A stretch of DNA of 64,000 nt from Paragonimus westermani. Its lineage: Eukaryota > Platyhelminthes > Trematoda > Plagiorchiida > Troglotrematidae. The DNA is taken from the NCBI GenBank assembly GCA_008508345.1, contig QNGE01002436.1, positions 50,944 to 114,943 on the forward strand, in the 5' to 3' direction. Position 1 is the first letter of the stretch, and every line of letters begins with the position of its first letter. Made by a program: the position numbers and the translations under genes. Of the stretch, positions 27,401-42,400 are shown one piece after another. Under the pieces are notes generated by a model. That model had not been told where the DNA came from and did no database searches. It worked only from the letters and a program-made list of their open reading frames with translations.

Positions 27401-30400
27401 GAACGCACCTAAGGGGCGCGGAAACGTTTTTGAGAAATTTCTCCTGGAAAGTTTATTGTTGCGGAAACTTTAGTAGTAAACATCCGTTTGCTTACTGCCA
27501 GTTCCGGTTCATCATTGACGTGGTATCCTGTCTGGCGCGCTAAATTTTGTCATCAGTGGATAGCAATTTGCGGGGTCAGTTCGTAGTTATCTCCGTGATT
27601 TTAACCATGTTTACAACTACACTGAAAATTAGCTCACAATTTGTCTAGTCAATTAATAGGACACTGAAGGGCCTCTAACAGTATTCTAACGTGAATATTC
27701 TCCAAATTGATCACAGTTCACTCATTTAAATTTTCAATGAAGTTCTCCACCAATCACAAATTTGGTAGCCAATATTTGTTCGACTTTATTTCTCCTGCGT
27801 ATTTCGTGCTCATTCCCATATAATTGACTTTTCTGAAGTATTTAGGCAAATTCTCTACTGGTCTTTGAAATTTTGAACCACCTCCCTTCCCCTAACCGAG
27901 AAATAGCATTATGGAGTCGGCTAGTTGGCTTAACGTAGGCTAACTGTCATTGAGAACATTCAGGTGTTTTGATGGTTTGTTTCCCTTTCTGAAAAGAACA
28001 ATCTACCGACAACTTTTGGATGTGTTTCTAAATAAAAGTCAAGAACAAGTATCCCCATCTTCCCCGAGTTGTTGAATATTCAGATATTACGTCAAGCTAC
28101 AGATTAACGTGGTTTCTTCAAGTCAATAATTTTCACACTACAATGAAATGATAACTTTATGTTCCACGTGTTTTCCACCTTGTATGATGTTTAGCTGTTT
28201 TCTGAATGCATGCGTACTCCAAGCTTTTGATCATTTTGTTTATCGGCTATTTTTTCTGATATTTCGACCAGACACTTTCAAATTTTCTGTAGATCCATGC
28301 GAAATTTGTGCAACTCCCAGAGTTTCATTTACTCTAAGTAGTTCAGCAATTTAAGGTATGTTAGTCCCTTGCCTTCAACATGTTGACCGATTCTAAACAC
28401 CCTTATCATTCTGACCTTTCTGAATGTACATCCACGTCTTCAACTTGGTCCTATTTCAAATCATTATATGCGCGTATAATTCCTCTGCTATATTTTACTT
28501 AGCAAGATTTCCTACTAATCCTGACGATTTTGTAAAGAAACTGATCGTGAATTCGGATTGATAATTTTCATTATTAAATAAGTGTTTCAGGAGTAGGTAA
28601 ACACTAATCAGCGGATACATTCGTTTATTCAAAACAGTCACAGGCCTGACCAGAGTGTACTGTGATTCGAAGCCGTTGTTCATCACATAAAAAATGTGGG
28701 ATAAAAAGAAAGTATTTTTAAAAAATGAAAATGGTTAAAAAAAGGCAATACAGAAGTAGAAACGTGAGAAACACAAGCACACTACTGACCACAGCACTTT
28801 TGCATTTTGGGTCATCATCGAGCATTCAATAACAAGATGCCTACACCTTGCAAACAAACAACCAGACTGTAAATGAAAGTAAAACGTCATCAGCAAGGCG
28901 ACTCCCTTAAGACTTTCATTGATCCGCTTCACAAAATACACTCATTTTACAGACAGCTAGGCCAAACAACGAAAACACTCACGCCAATGAGATCGAGCAG
29001 CCGCCATCTCACCTAAAGTCTCCAGCCGCCGACCGTGTGAGTCACGAGGTCCCCAGTCTGAGAGGTGAACCCGATCTACAGTGGTTGACACCTTCGCGAA
29101 TCACTTCAGTTCTCCACGCCAACTCGTCATCTGTCCAACTTACACCTTGCACCAGTCGACCGCAGCGTGGACGAAGTGAGCCCAATGTGGTAGACGATGA
29201 ACTGGTATCCTTAGTACATCGCCTTATCATCCATGTCTGTGCAAGTGTTAGGACTGAACAGAAAGACTCGTTTGAAAATCAGTGCTGCTTGGAAAGTGTC
29301 AAAAGACAGCATTTTGTCTTCAGCGTAATCAACATCAGTCAGTCGTCTAACAGGTAGGAGGTCCATGCGGGCATCTTGCGAGTACCGTAGAGAGTCTTTC
29401 ATCATTTTGTCTGTCAGAAAACTAAGCAGAACCGATGGAAGCGTACAGCCTCGAAGTACGCCGCTCATGGTGCTAAAACTGTTAGACAGTTCAACGTAAA
29501 CCCTAACCTGAACCGAAGTATGACAGTAAAGCGTCGATAATATGTCCACATACTTGGTCAGTACATCCCTGCGCTTAATCGGCTATAAAAGTGCACACCG
29601 ATCCATCGAGTCGAACGCACATTTGTAGTCGAGTAATATGGTGGTTTTTGGCCGGCGGTACACATGAAGCTGCACCAAACTTTGGCGAAGAAACAAAATG
29701 TGATCTACACATTCCCGCGCTGGGCGAAACCCTGTCTGTTCTTCCCCAATGTTTGCCTCTCGAGCTGCAGCGAGTCGACGAAGTACAACGGACGTTAGAG
29801 TCCTAGTGATGACTGTGGTCAAAATAACTGCGCTTATGATTTTCTCAATAGCCCTGAACTCCATTCCTGAATATGGGAGCTATTATCGACTAGCCGACTA
29901 CAGAGAGATGGTCTTAGTCGTCCACACAAATTAGGATAATTGCATCAAGGCGCCTACCAATGCCTCTCCATCTTCTTTGAAAAGTGCTGGCAAGAAGCCA
30001 CCTGGGCCAGTAACCTTATTGCATTTGAGAGTCGAAATGTATTTGCCGGCTTCAATCTTAGTGGGTGATTTTTAACCTACCGACCAGGGTGCTACATTAA
30101 AAGTTTGGGGCAGCAACATGGTAGAACCATGAGACCAGCCATATTGACTTTGAAAGTGTTTCGTCCATTGGTTTAAACTTTTGGATTTACAAATTTCCCC
30201 GATAGCTTTACTAACGGACAGTCACCTGGGACCAGTGACACAGATAAGCTTGAAGAGTCTGTCGATGCTTCCTGAAACAGAGGGTCTTCATTTCCTTAAT
30301 ACTTCTAATTAAGTAAGTCTTACTATCAGCCTTAAGGCTAGGTTTCAGTTTTCTACGGGCATCTTTCTTAGATTTGTTATGTGAAATACCAGAAGCAATG

Positions 30401-33400
30401 TTCCGTCTAGCTTTCAATAACTCCAAGGATTTCTCTGAGTTCCGATGTCTATTCAACACATGTACACCCGGGCCGCATCCTACTGTACCTGCTTCCTGAA
30501 CGGTCTGTGAGATTTGAGTCCAGTTGCCATTAGGATCTTTGGAGTGAAAACTACTAAGATACCTTTTTAAGCTGCTTTGGTACCTGCGCTTTGCCGACGG
30601 TATAGCCAGTTCCTCAACAGCCAGTCGGTACCTAGCAAAAGTAAGAACGAAACTACAACGTACCAACGCAACACCCGATTTCAAGTATGTGCTCCAGTAA
30701 GAATAAGTCACCTATAACTGACAGCTATGTGGTGTCTCTGAGATCAGACCTGATTTAGAGAAAGTAATCAACAAGTATAGCGATGATGTGTACGATATTT
30801 AGAAATAGTGCTAACTAAAAAGAATTTGTGCCCAGCGCACAGTTGTAAAAGTCTCCGGTCATTATCCGAGCCATGTGATGCTATCCAAAACCTGCCACCT
30901 AAACGAGATTCGGACTCACTGATGCGGCCGACCTGGTCACTCCTATGTTCGCCCAGAATTGCTGTATCGGGAACAACGCGTCGACCGGGGGAGATCGGTC
31001 CGGTCTGAATGAAAGCTGTCCTTGACGTCGACGTCACTACAGTCAGCTGGAGCGTAAACATACACAATGAAAAGTTTCTTGAGTTTTTGCTTCTAAGGCT
31101 GGCCTTAACAGGACTTGTCAAGCGGGCAGCATACAGTCTTCTGCTAACAGGAATCCAATCTACTAGTGCGACTAAAGCCGTCGTGTTGGAGATTATACCT
31201 ACTCAAGCCTGACTGGTAGCGGAAGCCGTAGAGTTACCCGAAGTATATAACCAGTGTCGGATAGACAGTTCAGATACTGTTAGTTCCTTGCGCTGACTAG
31301 CTTCTCGAATTATAGCCTCTGAACCATAACAGGCATCGACATTTAACGAGTCTAACATTCGTGCGATAGCGGCTTGTTTACCTGTCTGTTTTTTGAATGT
31401 GAACGTTGAAAGCATCTGTATTAATTCGCATTCTCTGTCTAAGCAAAGGACGGAGGGGACCTGAGGTTGAATGGTAAGAGATCGGACTCACCGACATAGT
31501 GTTGCTTTCATTAGCTGTATCTGTTGTAAAACCTGCACAATACTCGCCACGACTGGAGGCTGGGAGGGGTGTAGAAGCTAAATTTGATAGGACAATGGAA
31601 GGTGGGTCAAAAGTAACATGTTTTTACCTATCTACCCTGCTGTATGCAGCAGATAGAGCGACCTGGTCTATACTGCGAGAAAACCGATATAGCATGAAAT
31701 TATTGGTGTTGTGAGCATTCATGGTTGTATATGGGTTGGGACACTGCCAGGAGGCTCAGACACAGATAGAGAACGATTAGGGTTCTCAACCCAAGCCTAT
31801 GACTCAAGAGCCTGTATTGCAAGGCAGCGGATGGATAGAAGTATACCAGAACTGACTTTTCCAGTAAAAGATGCCAACGTTTTCACTCCCTAACCTGAAG
31901 GACCAGGAGGCTGTGACTTGTCAGATCTCCATCTACTGGCCTGCCTGTTATGAGTGACTCTCTCGGTGTGGTGGCCACACCGTCCGATATAATCCAACAA
32001 GTTATCCAAATGTGCAAGCCGTCATATTGCGTCAAGGTCCAGTCTTTTTCTGACGGATAACTTTTCTGAAAATCCCATTGTGTGAACATTGTGGCGGCTA
32101 CAGCACTCGTCATTAGACGAGAGCCGGCAATATCCATAAAGCTACAAAAACAACATTTAAGTATAGCATAAGTTAATAAGAATTTGATTAAATGGCCTTT
32201 GCAACCGAGAACTAACCCCCCCTCCATCAAATTAATCTCGGACGAATCACGGAACCAAGTCCTACCCTCAGCGCAGTTCATTTTACTTGCTCTCCGTTCC
32301 TCGGCTGTTTTCTGGTGCATCACTGTGAATAAATTGACCGTCCTTGAGATTTTTGTTTATCTTCACAGACATTACATTGGAAGTGCATAGAGGAGAGATA
32401 CGTCAAAATAAAGTGTGGCCCTCAAACACCGGAACTCATACACGTGTTAAAAACCGTTATGATATATTAAAAATGTGACGTGAAAATGGCGGGACACGAA
32501 CACAGGTCTACTGAAAAGAAACTAACCTTTATTAGCACCAGGTAGTGGATTAGCACAAATATGCTGACAGAGACGAGACCACTGAGAAGCGGAGAGACGA
32601 ACCAAGAAACGACTGCGGAACCGATGGAAAAAGGGCCATATTTGGAAAGAGGCAATGAGCACTTCCTAAGCTCGAAAGACAGAAAATGAGTACTCTAAGG
32701 TCTATCAATTTCAGAAAAATCCTAAGCCTGTGTTTAAAACATCCATGCCTATTGGAGCGACCTTTTTTTGTTCAAGCCAAGATTCTATGACAGTTTTGAA
32801 GTTTCACATTTCAGGAAATGTTCACATCAATGAACATGCTAATTGACGATATCGCGTCCTAATAACTACAGCTACTACAATTTTTATAGTTCATTCCATG
32901 AAATTTACGCAGACAGGCTCCGTCGAGTAGCGAAAGAAGCCTAATTCTTCGCTAAAAGAAAAAGCAGTAGTCTACCAATTAGGCAGAAAATAGCCAGCCA
33001 TAGACAATCCTCTTAACTTGTGTTTGCTTACATGATTCAACACAAAGTTTCGCAGAATCTACAACATACAGTTAATATCAAATGGTACAGTACTTGAGCA
33101 AGATGAATAAGCGTAAATACCTTATTACTGGTCCATTCAACTGTTCAGTCCAAAATACGTCCAGGAGGAAAATTTGTTCATATAAATAGCAGAGGGAACT
33201 TCAACCTAAGACAGGTACATTGATGCGAGATGCGCTCTGTCGGCGCAAGGATTGCACATACTCTGCTCGATTCTTGTGGTACCAGGTGGCGGGAACACCG
33301 CATTACACTTATTGCGGTGAAACTGAGCTGTCGTAACAATAAAGTAATTGCTGTAAGATAAGTTTTGTGGATCACGGTAAGCTCCGGGATGAAGAGGCAG

Positions 33401-36400
33401 GTTAATATGTCTGCGAGGCTAGTTATCTGATAAAATTTTCGGGATCACAGCATCCGTTTTAGAGGCGATAATGATAGGCAAATTCAACTACACCTGCCTT
33501 CCGAGCTTGTCCGAAAGAAGCAAGTTCACACATCTTCGAGTCTGCTAAGTTTAATAATGTTCATTGTTCAAATATGTGCCACGTTAGAGATAGTAAGGAC
33601 GAGCTCCATTGTTAGCACTCCATCGCTAACTCGACAGTGCTGAAGTAGTCGACTGGCTCTCTTATGTGGGTCTGGTGCAAAGCAACCGATCGGATGTCTT
33701 CTGATCCCACACTTTCGGTAAAGTCAGTTGAAGCGGTAACACTCAGCCACGCTTTTGTGTTGTCCACCAACTGACTGCCACAAGCAACCTGGTTCCAGCT
33801 GGACATAAACGACTTCACGACCTGGAGGCGCCCAAACGGTGGTTAACGCCATATACCTGGTTGCTTCATCGTACGACAGCATAACACTTGTAAGGTACGT
33901 ATCACGTTATTGCAAGGTGTGGCTGAATGTAGAACTGAGCACACGTAGGTCAGAGCCACGTTGGATTTTAAGTTTACAAAGTCATTTATTGCGAACCAGC
34001 GGAAAACCAATAATGATTGGCTGTTAGGCAATTGGAAAACTTAAAGACGAAGATCGGTTTCCAGTGCGTAATTGCTATTCTTTAAAAGAGGCCTTCCTAC
34101 TCACTACCCTCGGTGGCACCTGACAGCATCTTAAGGTGCAGATCGATTCAATAACCAGTGAAGCAATCAGTGTCAGAAATCACCAGAAATCATCATCATC
34201 AGAAATCATCGAGTTAGTATAACGACTACCACGCCATTATCGCGAATCCGGTGCCTGAAATAAGGCGTCTGCAGTTTCCATAATAGACCCAAGCAACACA
34301 AACAACCGGATGAAAGTCGGAAACGTCTGCTATCAATCCATTGATTGAATTCGCAAAATACTGGATGATGGGTGGGGAAAAAAGGTCATCAGATGTACGG
34401 ATATACAAATTGCCAGAAACGCAAGTTTTACGGTTAATTAAAGCCAACTTTCGGTTCATCCATTTGGACAGTGGCGTTTCGTGTAGGCGTCCGGAATAAA
34501 CCATCGGGAGCTGACATAAGAATTTTGTTAGCCTACGAAATTTATCCGCTACTATAGTCTAGACAGACCTTGGTAACTTGTTGCTAGTCAGCAAATAGTT
34601 CACTGTTATTGCAGCACAGTTAGCAGTGATGCAGGCGGTAATTGGACACCGTCAACGGGGTAGATTTGTAGGTGAATGTGAGTTATCAAAAGGATGTATT
34701 TAACAGGATTAGGGCTTGTTCAGCTCTGTTAAAGAGCGGGAATCACTCTCGTACGAATTCGAGGATATCCTGATCATACGTGTTTGAAGGCGAGAGCAGC
34801 AAGCAAAGTACGGTTTGGGGTATCAGTCTGCTCAGCAGCACGGAAAGGGTTCTAACAGGGTTACTAAAAAATATACTGGGAATATCACAACTTTACGAGA
34901 AAGTTGTTGAACACGATGCTCACACTGTTTGACTTCATTCGTACTAAATGTGGTGCGGATATATTACAGGCCATGACAGGCGTTCTGTTTGACTGATTTT
35001 GTACCGAAATTTTGAAAACCAACGTTCTGGAGGAGTATTGCGGATTTCAGGCGAGTCTCCACACACTTGATATGGTGTTCGTCATTCGACAGATGTAACA
35101 CCGCTATCGTGAGCGTAACTAGCCACAGTCTGCTCACCCTTTAGATTTCACCAAACCGTTTGGGTCCGTGAGTACTGAGACATTGTAGACAGTGTCTGGC
35201 GAGCTTGACGGCATAAGCAAGCTCATGAAGTAGATTAAATTGTTGCATATGTGTGTGAATGGCGAGAGTGCGGTCGCATGGATCAACCTCTTATGGTTTC
35301 AGTAGAGTTTTAGACCCAAACCTAATGTGCTTGCATTCAGATACAAAACTCCAAAACTCGAAAATCGGTGTGCAAACCAACTACCTCGTGGATGACTATT
35401 CACTGAGCATCCGACGTTTTGATGCCCCCAAGCTTTTTTAATTAACTTTAATGTGTGCATGGTTGTATAGGAAAAGTGCTCTCTTTGTGTACAGTGTACA
35501 GAAACTGCAACGAATGGCCTCAGTTTTCGTGCTATTGGTAAACAAATTTGGATTTGATATTAGCACCGGCAAAGCACTTTCTTTGCTTCAGCTATCGCCA
35601 GAATGAGGTGCTAAGTCAACATCCGTGATTCGCGTTGCACAGTTGGCTCCGTTTCTTCCATCTGGTAGCAATTTATTGATGGATACGTTTTTTGGTGAAT
35701 CAGTCACACCTTTATCAAAAGTTCGGGCCACCATGGTCTACCACCTTTCTATCCTTCAGCACTTTTTGCGAAATGTGCCTTGAAAAGAATTTGAGGTCTT
35801 ATAAAAGGTACGTCAGTAACCAGGTCTATAGCAAAATTCCGCCTGATTTACGGTCTTGATATTTATTAACCTTCACAGCTCATAACGCATCATTGGAGAG
35901 TCTTTATATCTTTTGATTCCAGAGGATAAGGGCTGCACTTTCACAGTGATCTATCGTCATTCAGGTTCACACTGACTATCGGTTGTGAGGGAAACCATAA
36001 CCTGTGCAGTGCAGACCACCTGTGATGAAGGGAACGCATATACCTAGCTTGTGTCATTGTGGCAGGCTAATTCGAGAACGGATGTCGCTGCTCAAGGCAG
36101 AGTAGATAAAGGCGATCCATCAATCCAATTATCCAATTCTAATCATAAATCATTGTGCGTTGACAATCGCAAACGGTAATGACTGATGAACTAACAACAG
36201 GTTGAACGATTTGCAACCCAGCTTTCGGCAAAGAGAGATGCTGTAAGGAGGGCAGTGTTATAGTGCGAGATAACTGGTCATGTTCTTTTCTTAATATAAA
36301 CTTCGAATTTCCAACAGAATGACACCGGTAGATCCAAAGAAGCCTTAGCAGGGTTTACAGAAAGAACAAAAGAAAGTATCAGAACACCAGTTGAAAACTA

Positions 36401-39400
36401 AAGGACCTGAGATCAAGCATCGCAAACGATTTTTGGCCACTTGGCACCTTAAACGCAATGTGAGTGGATGAGTTAATCGGAGAGAGGTGATGTTCTTGTT
36501 AGTTGTGAATGAACGAACGCAAATGAAGAAAATGTCAACATCTGAACTGATTAAATGACACAAATGATCGGCTGGGCAATTACTGCATTGCCCTTTGACT
36601 CTTCGCGCTTAGCGTAGGTCAGAAGTCTGCCCAGTACTTACAACACAAAAGTCAGGCGTGCTTATTGTGCATACTTGACTTGTAACTCCGATTCTGTCCG
36701 CTATTTTGGAGAGAAAATAAAGGCCAGTACCATGTAAACACAACAGCTGTACGGTCTATAAACTAGCTTATCACTGATTGCAAGCGAACAGATGATTGCA
36801 ATCAAACTATCCGTTGGAATTCGGCAAGGCGATGAGCGAAGAGCCAACAGTAGGGCACTGGGAAACCAGAGAAGACTGATCAGACAGAGTGACGTTGTTT
36901 ACTAGACGTCTATAGGAAGAGCGCTAAATTTCTGCAGCCACCATCCATTTACAACCGAACTGGTTACGAAAACGCATGAGGGACGTTAAAGATGGACGTA
37001 AAAAATCAAAGTTAAGCACTGGATCGTCACAACTGTAATTACACGCTCAATTGTACAGCTTGATTTGCAACCGTAAAAAGAGAAATGAGTGCCAAAGTTT
37101 ATGGGGAACAAATTAAAAACCACATGACAGAAGCTATGAGCGTATATGGACGTCTTGGCATTAGAAAGATTCAGGTTGCGAAGGGCCTACAAGCGAATGA
37201 GGAAGTACGGTTCAGATATTTTAAAATGTACAGGTGTCCAATGGTAAAGCTGCAATTTGGTTGCCTAATTAAACAAATGCAGAACCATTCCAGCTTTATT
37301 TTGAACAGCTATCACGCGGCTCTATCTCTAAGTTTGCATGACCAATAAAATACCCTTGACGTCGAATCGAACTAGGTTGCGTTACTCTTTGTGCCCACTA
37401 CGTTAGAAGATGCGCCTCCCAAAGCTATGGGAATCATTAATGAGTCTGAGTACAAACAGGTGGGATTCCTTTCCGGTCGAGGACACAATGATCATATTTT
37501 TACCCTGTGGCGGGTCTTGGAGCATCACCAATCTTACAATCAGCCGGCTGTCGTTGTCTTTTAGGTACCACGGGTCGCTTTCGATTCCATTGTCTCTAAC
37601 AATCGGTGAAACTGTCACCCTCGCAAGGAAGTTCCAACGAAATAAACAAATTTGTTGAGATCACTGTATGCTCACTCTGCGAGCGGGTTATGGGTTTTTG
37701 AGGAACTCTCATGGGCGTTCATCGGTTTCTAGTGGTGTTCGTCACCGGCGTCCAATCTTTTTCCTCTCACTCAACTCTTCATGAACGGTATTCTGGAAGG
37801 TGTGCCTGAGGAATCCAGTGGGCTTAGTGTTGAGCTTCTTTCTGCTACTAGTCTCACTGACTTAGAGTTTGTGCATGACATTGTATTACTTAACCCTTCT
37901 ACTTATGGTAATGACGGTCTTTGTTCAAAAAACGGTTTCATTGGTTAAAGTGTGGACAGAGACGATTAAATCATGCTAGGAAGCCAGGTTTGTCGGTAGC
38001 CCTGTCAACTACTGATTTTGCATAAACAGTCGCCCTGATCGAAACTAATAGTCACATTTTTTAAAAGGCAACAATGTTATGATTCAAGACTTGTAAAGGA
38101 GGACACGCCAGACCTACCGATTTTTACTACCCCCATCCAATTGATAGCGCGGAATCCGAAAATCACCAAACTGAACCCCATGGTTGCACCGACAATACTG
38201 TGCGTACCAGACACAGGAAGACGGAAAAAGGTGGCAACTAACATCCAAATACATGATCCTGTAATGGAGAGTCAAGGTTAATAGGAATTCGGTTAGACGC
38301 TATCGTGAGACAATCGCACACCCTTAAAAGTAGGTGATAGAACGATAGGAGGAATTTACAAATGATTATGTACACTTTGTTTTACGTTGCGGAAGAACAA
38401 GTGGTGGGTAGTATATTCAGGTCAATGGAACAAAGCGGGGGTACAACTATGAGGTGGTGTTTGAAGGAAACAACAATGAAAGGGAAGCGATGAGATTACA
38501 ATGAACACTCAACTGCGGCTTGTCATGCAGAGTGTCAAAAGTAGACGTGTGGTAACAAAAATTACTGGTGAAGGAAATTTTGGACATCCCACACTCGTAA
38601 ATCGATCCACATAATAGAAATGAATGACTCTGTCAAGATTTTTTAGTTACAGAACTGATCACCTTAAACTGTGCGTATATTATAGATGTACCTCATTTGC
38701 GCTCGAGATTGTTGTAACTGATTACTCAATTCCAAATCCGGTTCCAATAATTGTTCTTAAGTAATTAGGTGGGACTGAAATGATTGAATAAACGCAGACA
38801 GTCAATAATGTCGACAACAGAAACTCGGTTTTTGCCCATTTTTCCATCCTAGTCGGAAGAAGTTGCATAAAAACGCATACATCCACACACGCATCTGATG
38901 TATGAGGGTGAAATGCGTGTGGTTAACCAATACGGTGTGAAAACTCAGGTGTATCTGTACACGTGTAATCCGCGAAAAAAACACGCAGTCATCCTTCTTT
39001 GAACACCTTCTTTGTTATCAAATCAACAACTAATTTTCGCAACAGAACAAACAGATCTTGTAAGAAATCAGTGAGTTAACATCTTTGGATGACGTTTACG
39101 GAAAATGAATTATGCAGAAAACTGGTAAAAATGGCCGTAAAAACACTCATATTCAACGCATGTTGTCTCCAAGATGAAGCGCCAGCAAAATGTCAGCTGG
39201 TCATTTGATCGCTAACTGGTCTGAGAACAGAATACGGAAGATTGTCCAGGTAACGCTGCAGTTAGCAAGCTACTTTGGCAGTGGTTCAGATGTGGACTTC
39301 ATAACGTGACCAGGCACTGTATGATCACCACGTCATTTTAAATGTTCTACGTTTTGCTACAAGCAGATGAACTGACCACTTCAGAAAAGAGGAGGTTCCT

Positions 39401-42400
39401 GGCGATGATGTGTACAACAACTGTCAAAATCCTGAAGATGCAGAGATCTTACTGAGTGCTGTCTCCGAACATCACAAAGCATTTCATGGCGAAACACAAT
39501 CAGAATCCTCTGTCCGTCAAGCGACTGAGTAGGTTTCCTCTTTGATTAAAGGTGTGAAGCTGTAAAAGTTTGCATGCTAAAATTTCCAGGTATTCTTCCA
39601 GAAAGTCTTGCATTAGATAGTGTGGCAAATTCGTCGGCGTGAATGAGCATCTAGAAGTGGTATTTGAATTTCAGTCTCCTATTCAAATGCAAACCTAATT
39701 TTACGGCCAGCGTGATTGAACGTGCCTAGCACCATGCGCAAATGAATATCAGAGTCACTGATGATAAATAAATCCATTGCATATCAGCCATACCGAGTGA
39801 ACTGGCTAACAATGGATTGAGGGGTGGTATGTTCAAAACTTCCCGTGAATGTATTGGCTGAGGGAGATCCAAGCGGAATCCATTCGCTACGCCACCGGAT
39901 CGTTGATGTAGCACATCACCGGAATACAGTTGTGCATCAAAGGTACATATAACCGTACCAGACTCAAGATGAACTATCGAAGACATAGATTCGCCTATAC
40001 GTCACTGTTGTCATTAGTTTAATGGGCATAACTAGAACGTTGAGGTTAACCAAGGAGCTCAGATTCTTTAAGACGCCCAAAGATTATATAAGGTTCGCCA
40101 CTCATCTAACAGATGCGAGGGAACCGATCAAATGTATCAATAGACGCAATGATTTCAACGAAACCCTAGAGTCTTACTGGTAAGCTCTACTCAGGAACCA
40201 CGCAAAAATTAGAAGCACAGAACTGGATCGTTGTAGCGTGAATCAGGATGATGTTCACCGCCGCGATTTAGCCGACTTTGAGCGAGATGTTTTGCACCCG
40301 GAATAACTCGCAAATTGAAAATGAAAAATGTTTAATTTGTTCACGGAGTAAGTGGTTGTCAGAAGAACTCAAAAGAAACAGGCTTCACCACGACACAGTC
40401 TCTGTTCTTCCAAGCTGTAAGAAAAATATTCAAGTGAAACAAATGAGTACACGCACAACCTTCCCACCTTACAACTTGATCGAATCATAACTGAGGCACT
40501 CTCGCTCGTTTTTGGTTTTACTGTTCACAATGTACGGTGAAATTGATCTGTCAACAGTAATATTCTCGTTTAACTGGTTGAAGGTGAGCATCAGGTGAAT
40601 ACTAAACAAGCTTTCCAAGTAATCTATCGCGTGCGGGGTAACCCATCAATGATCGTTCGAAGGAGAACATGGTTGTCGGAATCAGGGTCTTGAAACTAGC
40701 CTTAAATTCAAGGAAACGATGATCATTTTGTGCAGTTAGACCAATGGAAAAGCGTGGTGTAGTGAATCAATGAAACCATAAACAATCGAATGCCTAATGA
40801 CCTAGTTCCTCTGCACTAAGTTCGGTAGACAAGTCGATCTAACCCTATCACCTTATTATATAGTTGTACTCACCTGAAGTTAAATAATTGAAGGCATGTG
40901 TTCGCCTATATGTCTTTGATTTTCACTATCGCAGTGAATACAACTGAAACGCAGAACGTTTCTACTACTGGTGAAGAAGTAATGAGGTTGGGTAGGCTTG
41001 GCTCATCCAGATACTCTGGGCACGATTGTCGGAGGGAACAGATAGGCACCCGTTGGCGTACCTAAGATATGAACTTTCTACTCGTCCAAGACTGACTTTT
41101 AGTTTGGACAGTAAACAAAACAAATCCTGAGTTCATAGGTTGCATCACTTTTATTGTCTCCGATTTTCTCCAGATTGATAGAAAACTATAATTTCCCTTC
41201 AAGGTGATGACATATTACTTACGGTGGTGTATGCACTTCATCAACGAGAATCACTGCTGCGTTACTGTCTTTGATGACGTGGATGATGATGATGATTTAG
41301 TTCACTTAAAGGTTGCGGTTTTGGAGTGGCTGCCTCACGTTCTTGACGTCAGTTCAATGGAAAATGTATGAAGCTCCTTAGGTTGTCAAGTGTACATAGT
41401 CGCCACTGTGTGATACTCGACTACTGTGTTGATGAGCGCTGTCACCCAGACATGGAATAGTTTGAGCCCTAACACACTAGTGTTTCGTCTGGAGTGTGTC
41501 CATTTGATGTACATAAGTACCGAAGTTGGATGATAGAAGGACATCGTTCATTCCCACTACGTTGCTCAAAATAAATATATCTTACTCATAACTTTTGCGT
41601 TAGACACACTAATAATCCATTAGTTCAAGGATAATAAAATATTTTTAAGTACGTTCCAAAATTAAATTGAAAACGTATGCGTAGTTGTGTGAAAGTTGAC
41701 TGAGTATTTCAGCCTGTTCACCATCTAGAGAATAGTTCACATGAGAAATGCCCGGTCACATGGGATTGACGTACAACGTAATTCCTGAGACAGTAAGAAC
41801 TTCATGAATGTGAGCTTCCACTTTGTTACGCATCACTGCTGTCCAACTGGTGGATCTATCAGCCTAGCCAGAAGACGCCGTGGTTAGAGCCACTGTTTAC
41901 CATTCCAGTGTTGTGAAACAATCCAAGAGAAACATTTAAACGCTACACGCCGTATAATAGCCTTCCATCTGGAGTGGGTCTGTCAGTCAACACTGACGCC
42001 GTTTGCTCCCATCTGGACAACCATTTCATGCTATTTTTTATACGCTTTCCCTTTCCCCAAAGATGGACGAAACACATGTGAGACAAGGAACAGGGCAACT
42101 TGAATTCGTGCAACAAGTTTCCGAGTAAAAAACGCGGTACCCCAAGTTCGTTCGCAGACGCTGTCAGGAGTACTAAGTGCTGAATGAGTCATCGTTGCTG
42201 CGATCATTTGTACACGTGTCAGATATGTCAGACATAAAAATTCAACTGGAAAGCTATCGATCTCCTTTAGAGTGGTAACGCTCCAGGGGATCGGAAAAAA
42301 ATCGAAGGTTCACTGTCAGAGGAGAAGGTTACTAAAGCACGGTCGACTTAAACGCTAAAGACTAGGCGAACGAAAACAGCAATAGCTTGAAGTGACTAAT

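Larger units (their letters stand above)
28831..31430 (-). mobile_element. LINE family B, nearly full-length decayed copy
   Basis: On the minus strand this reads in the order endonuclease (31415 to about 30770), linker (30711 to 30211), reverse transcriptase (about 30200 to 29290), then a 3' unit (29282 to 28831). The wording is that of a complete trematode-type APE endonuclease/reverse transcriptase element, but frameshifts and stops separate the parts. The reading stops soon after the YADD-type box, and the usual 200 or more residues of C-terminal reading are missing; the 3' unit follows at once. It lies in the transporter's intron 4, in the same orientation as the gene. The 5' end is uncertain and may reach about 31500. 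Confidence 0.87.

Noticed and set aside
31883..32323. Minus-strand open frame of 146 codons in intron 4
   Set aside because: Exons 4 and 5 of the transporter join directly in the family alignment, and no other family fits.
39930..40500. Plus-strand 54-codon frame starting at 40021 ([20 protein letters not shown])
   Set aside because: It looks gene-like by composition but no family, splice pair or repeat match could be found.
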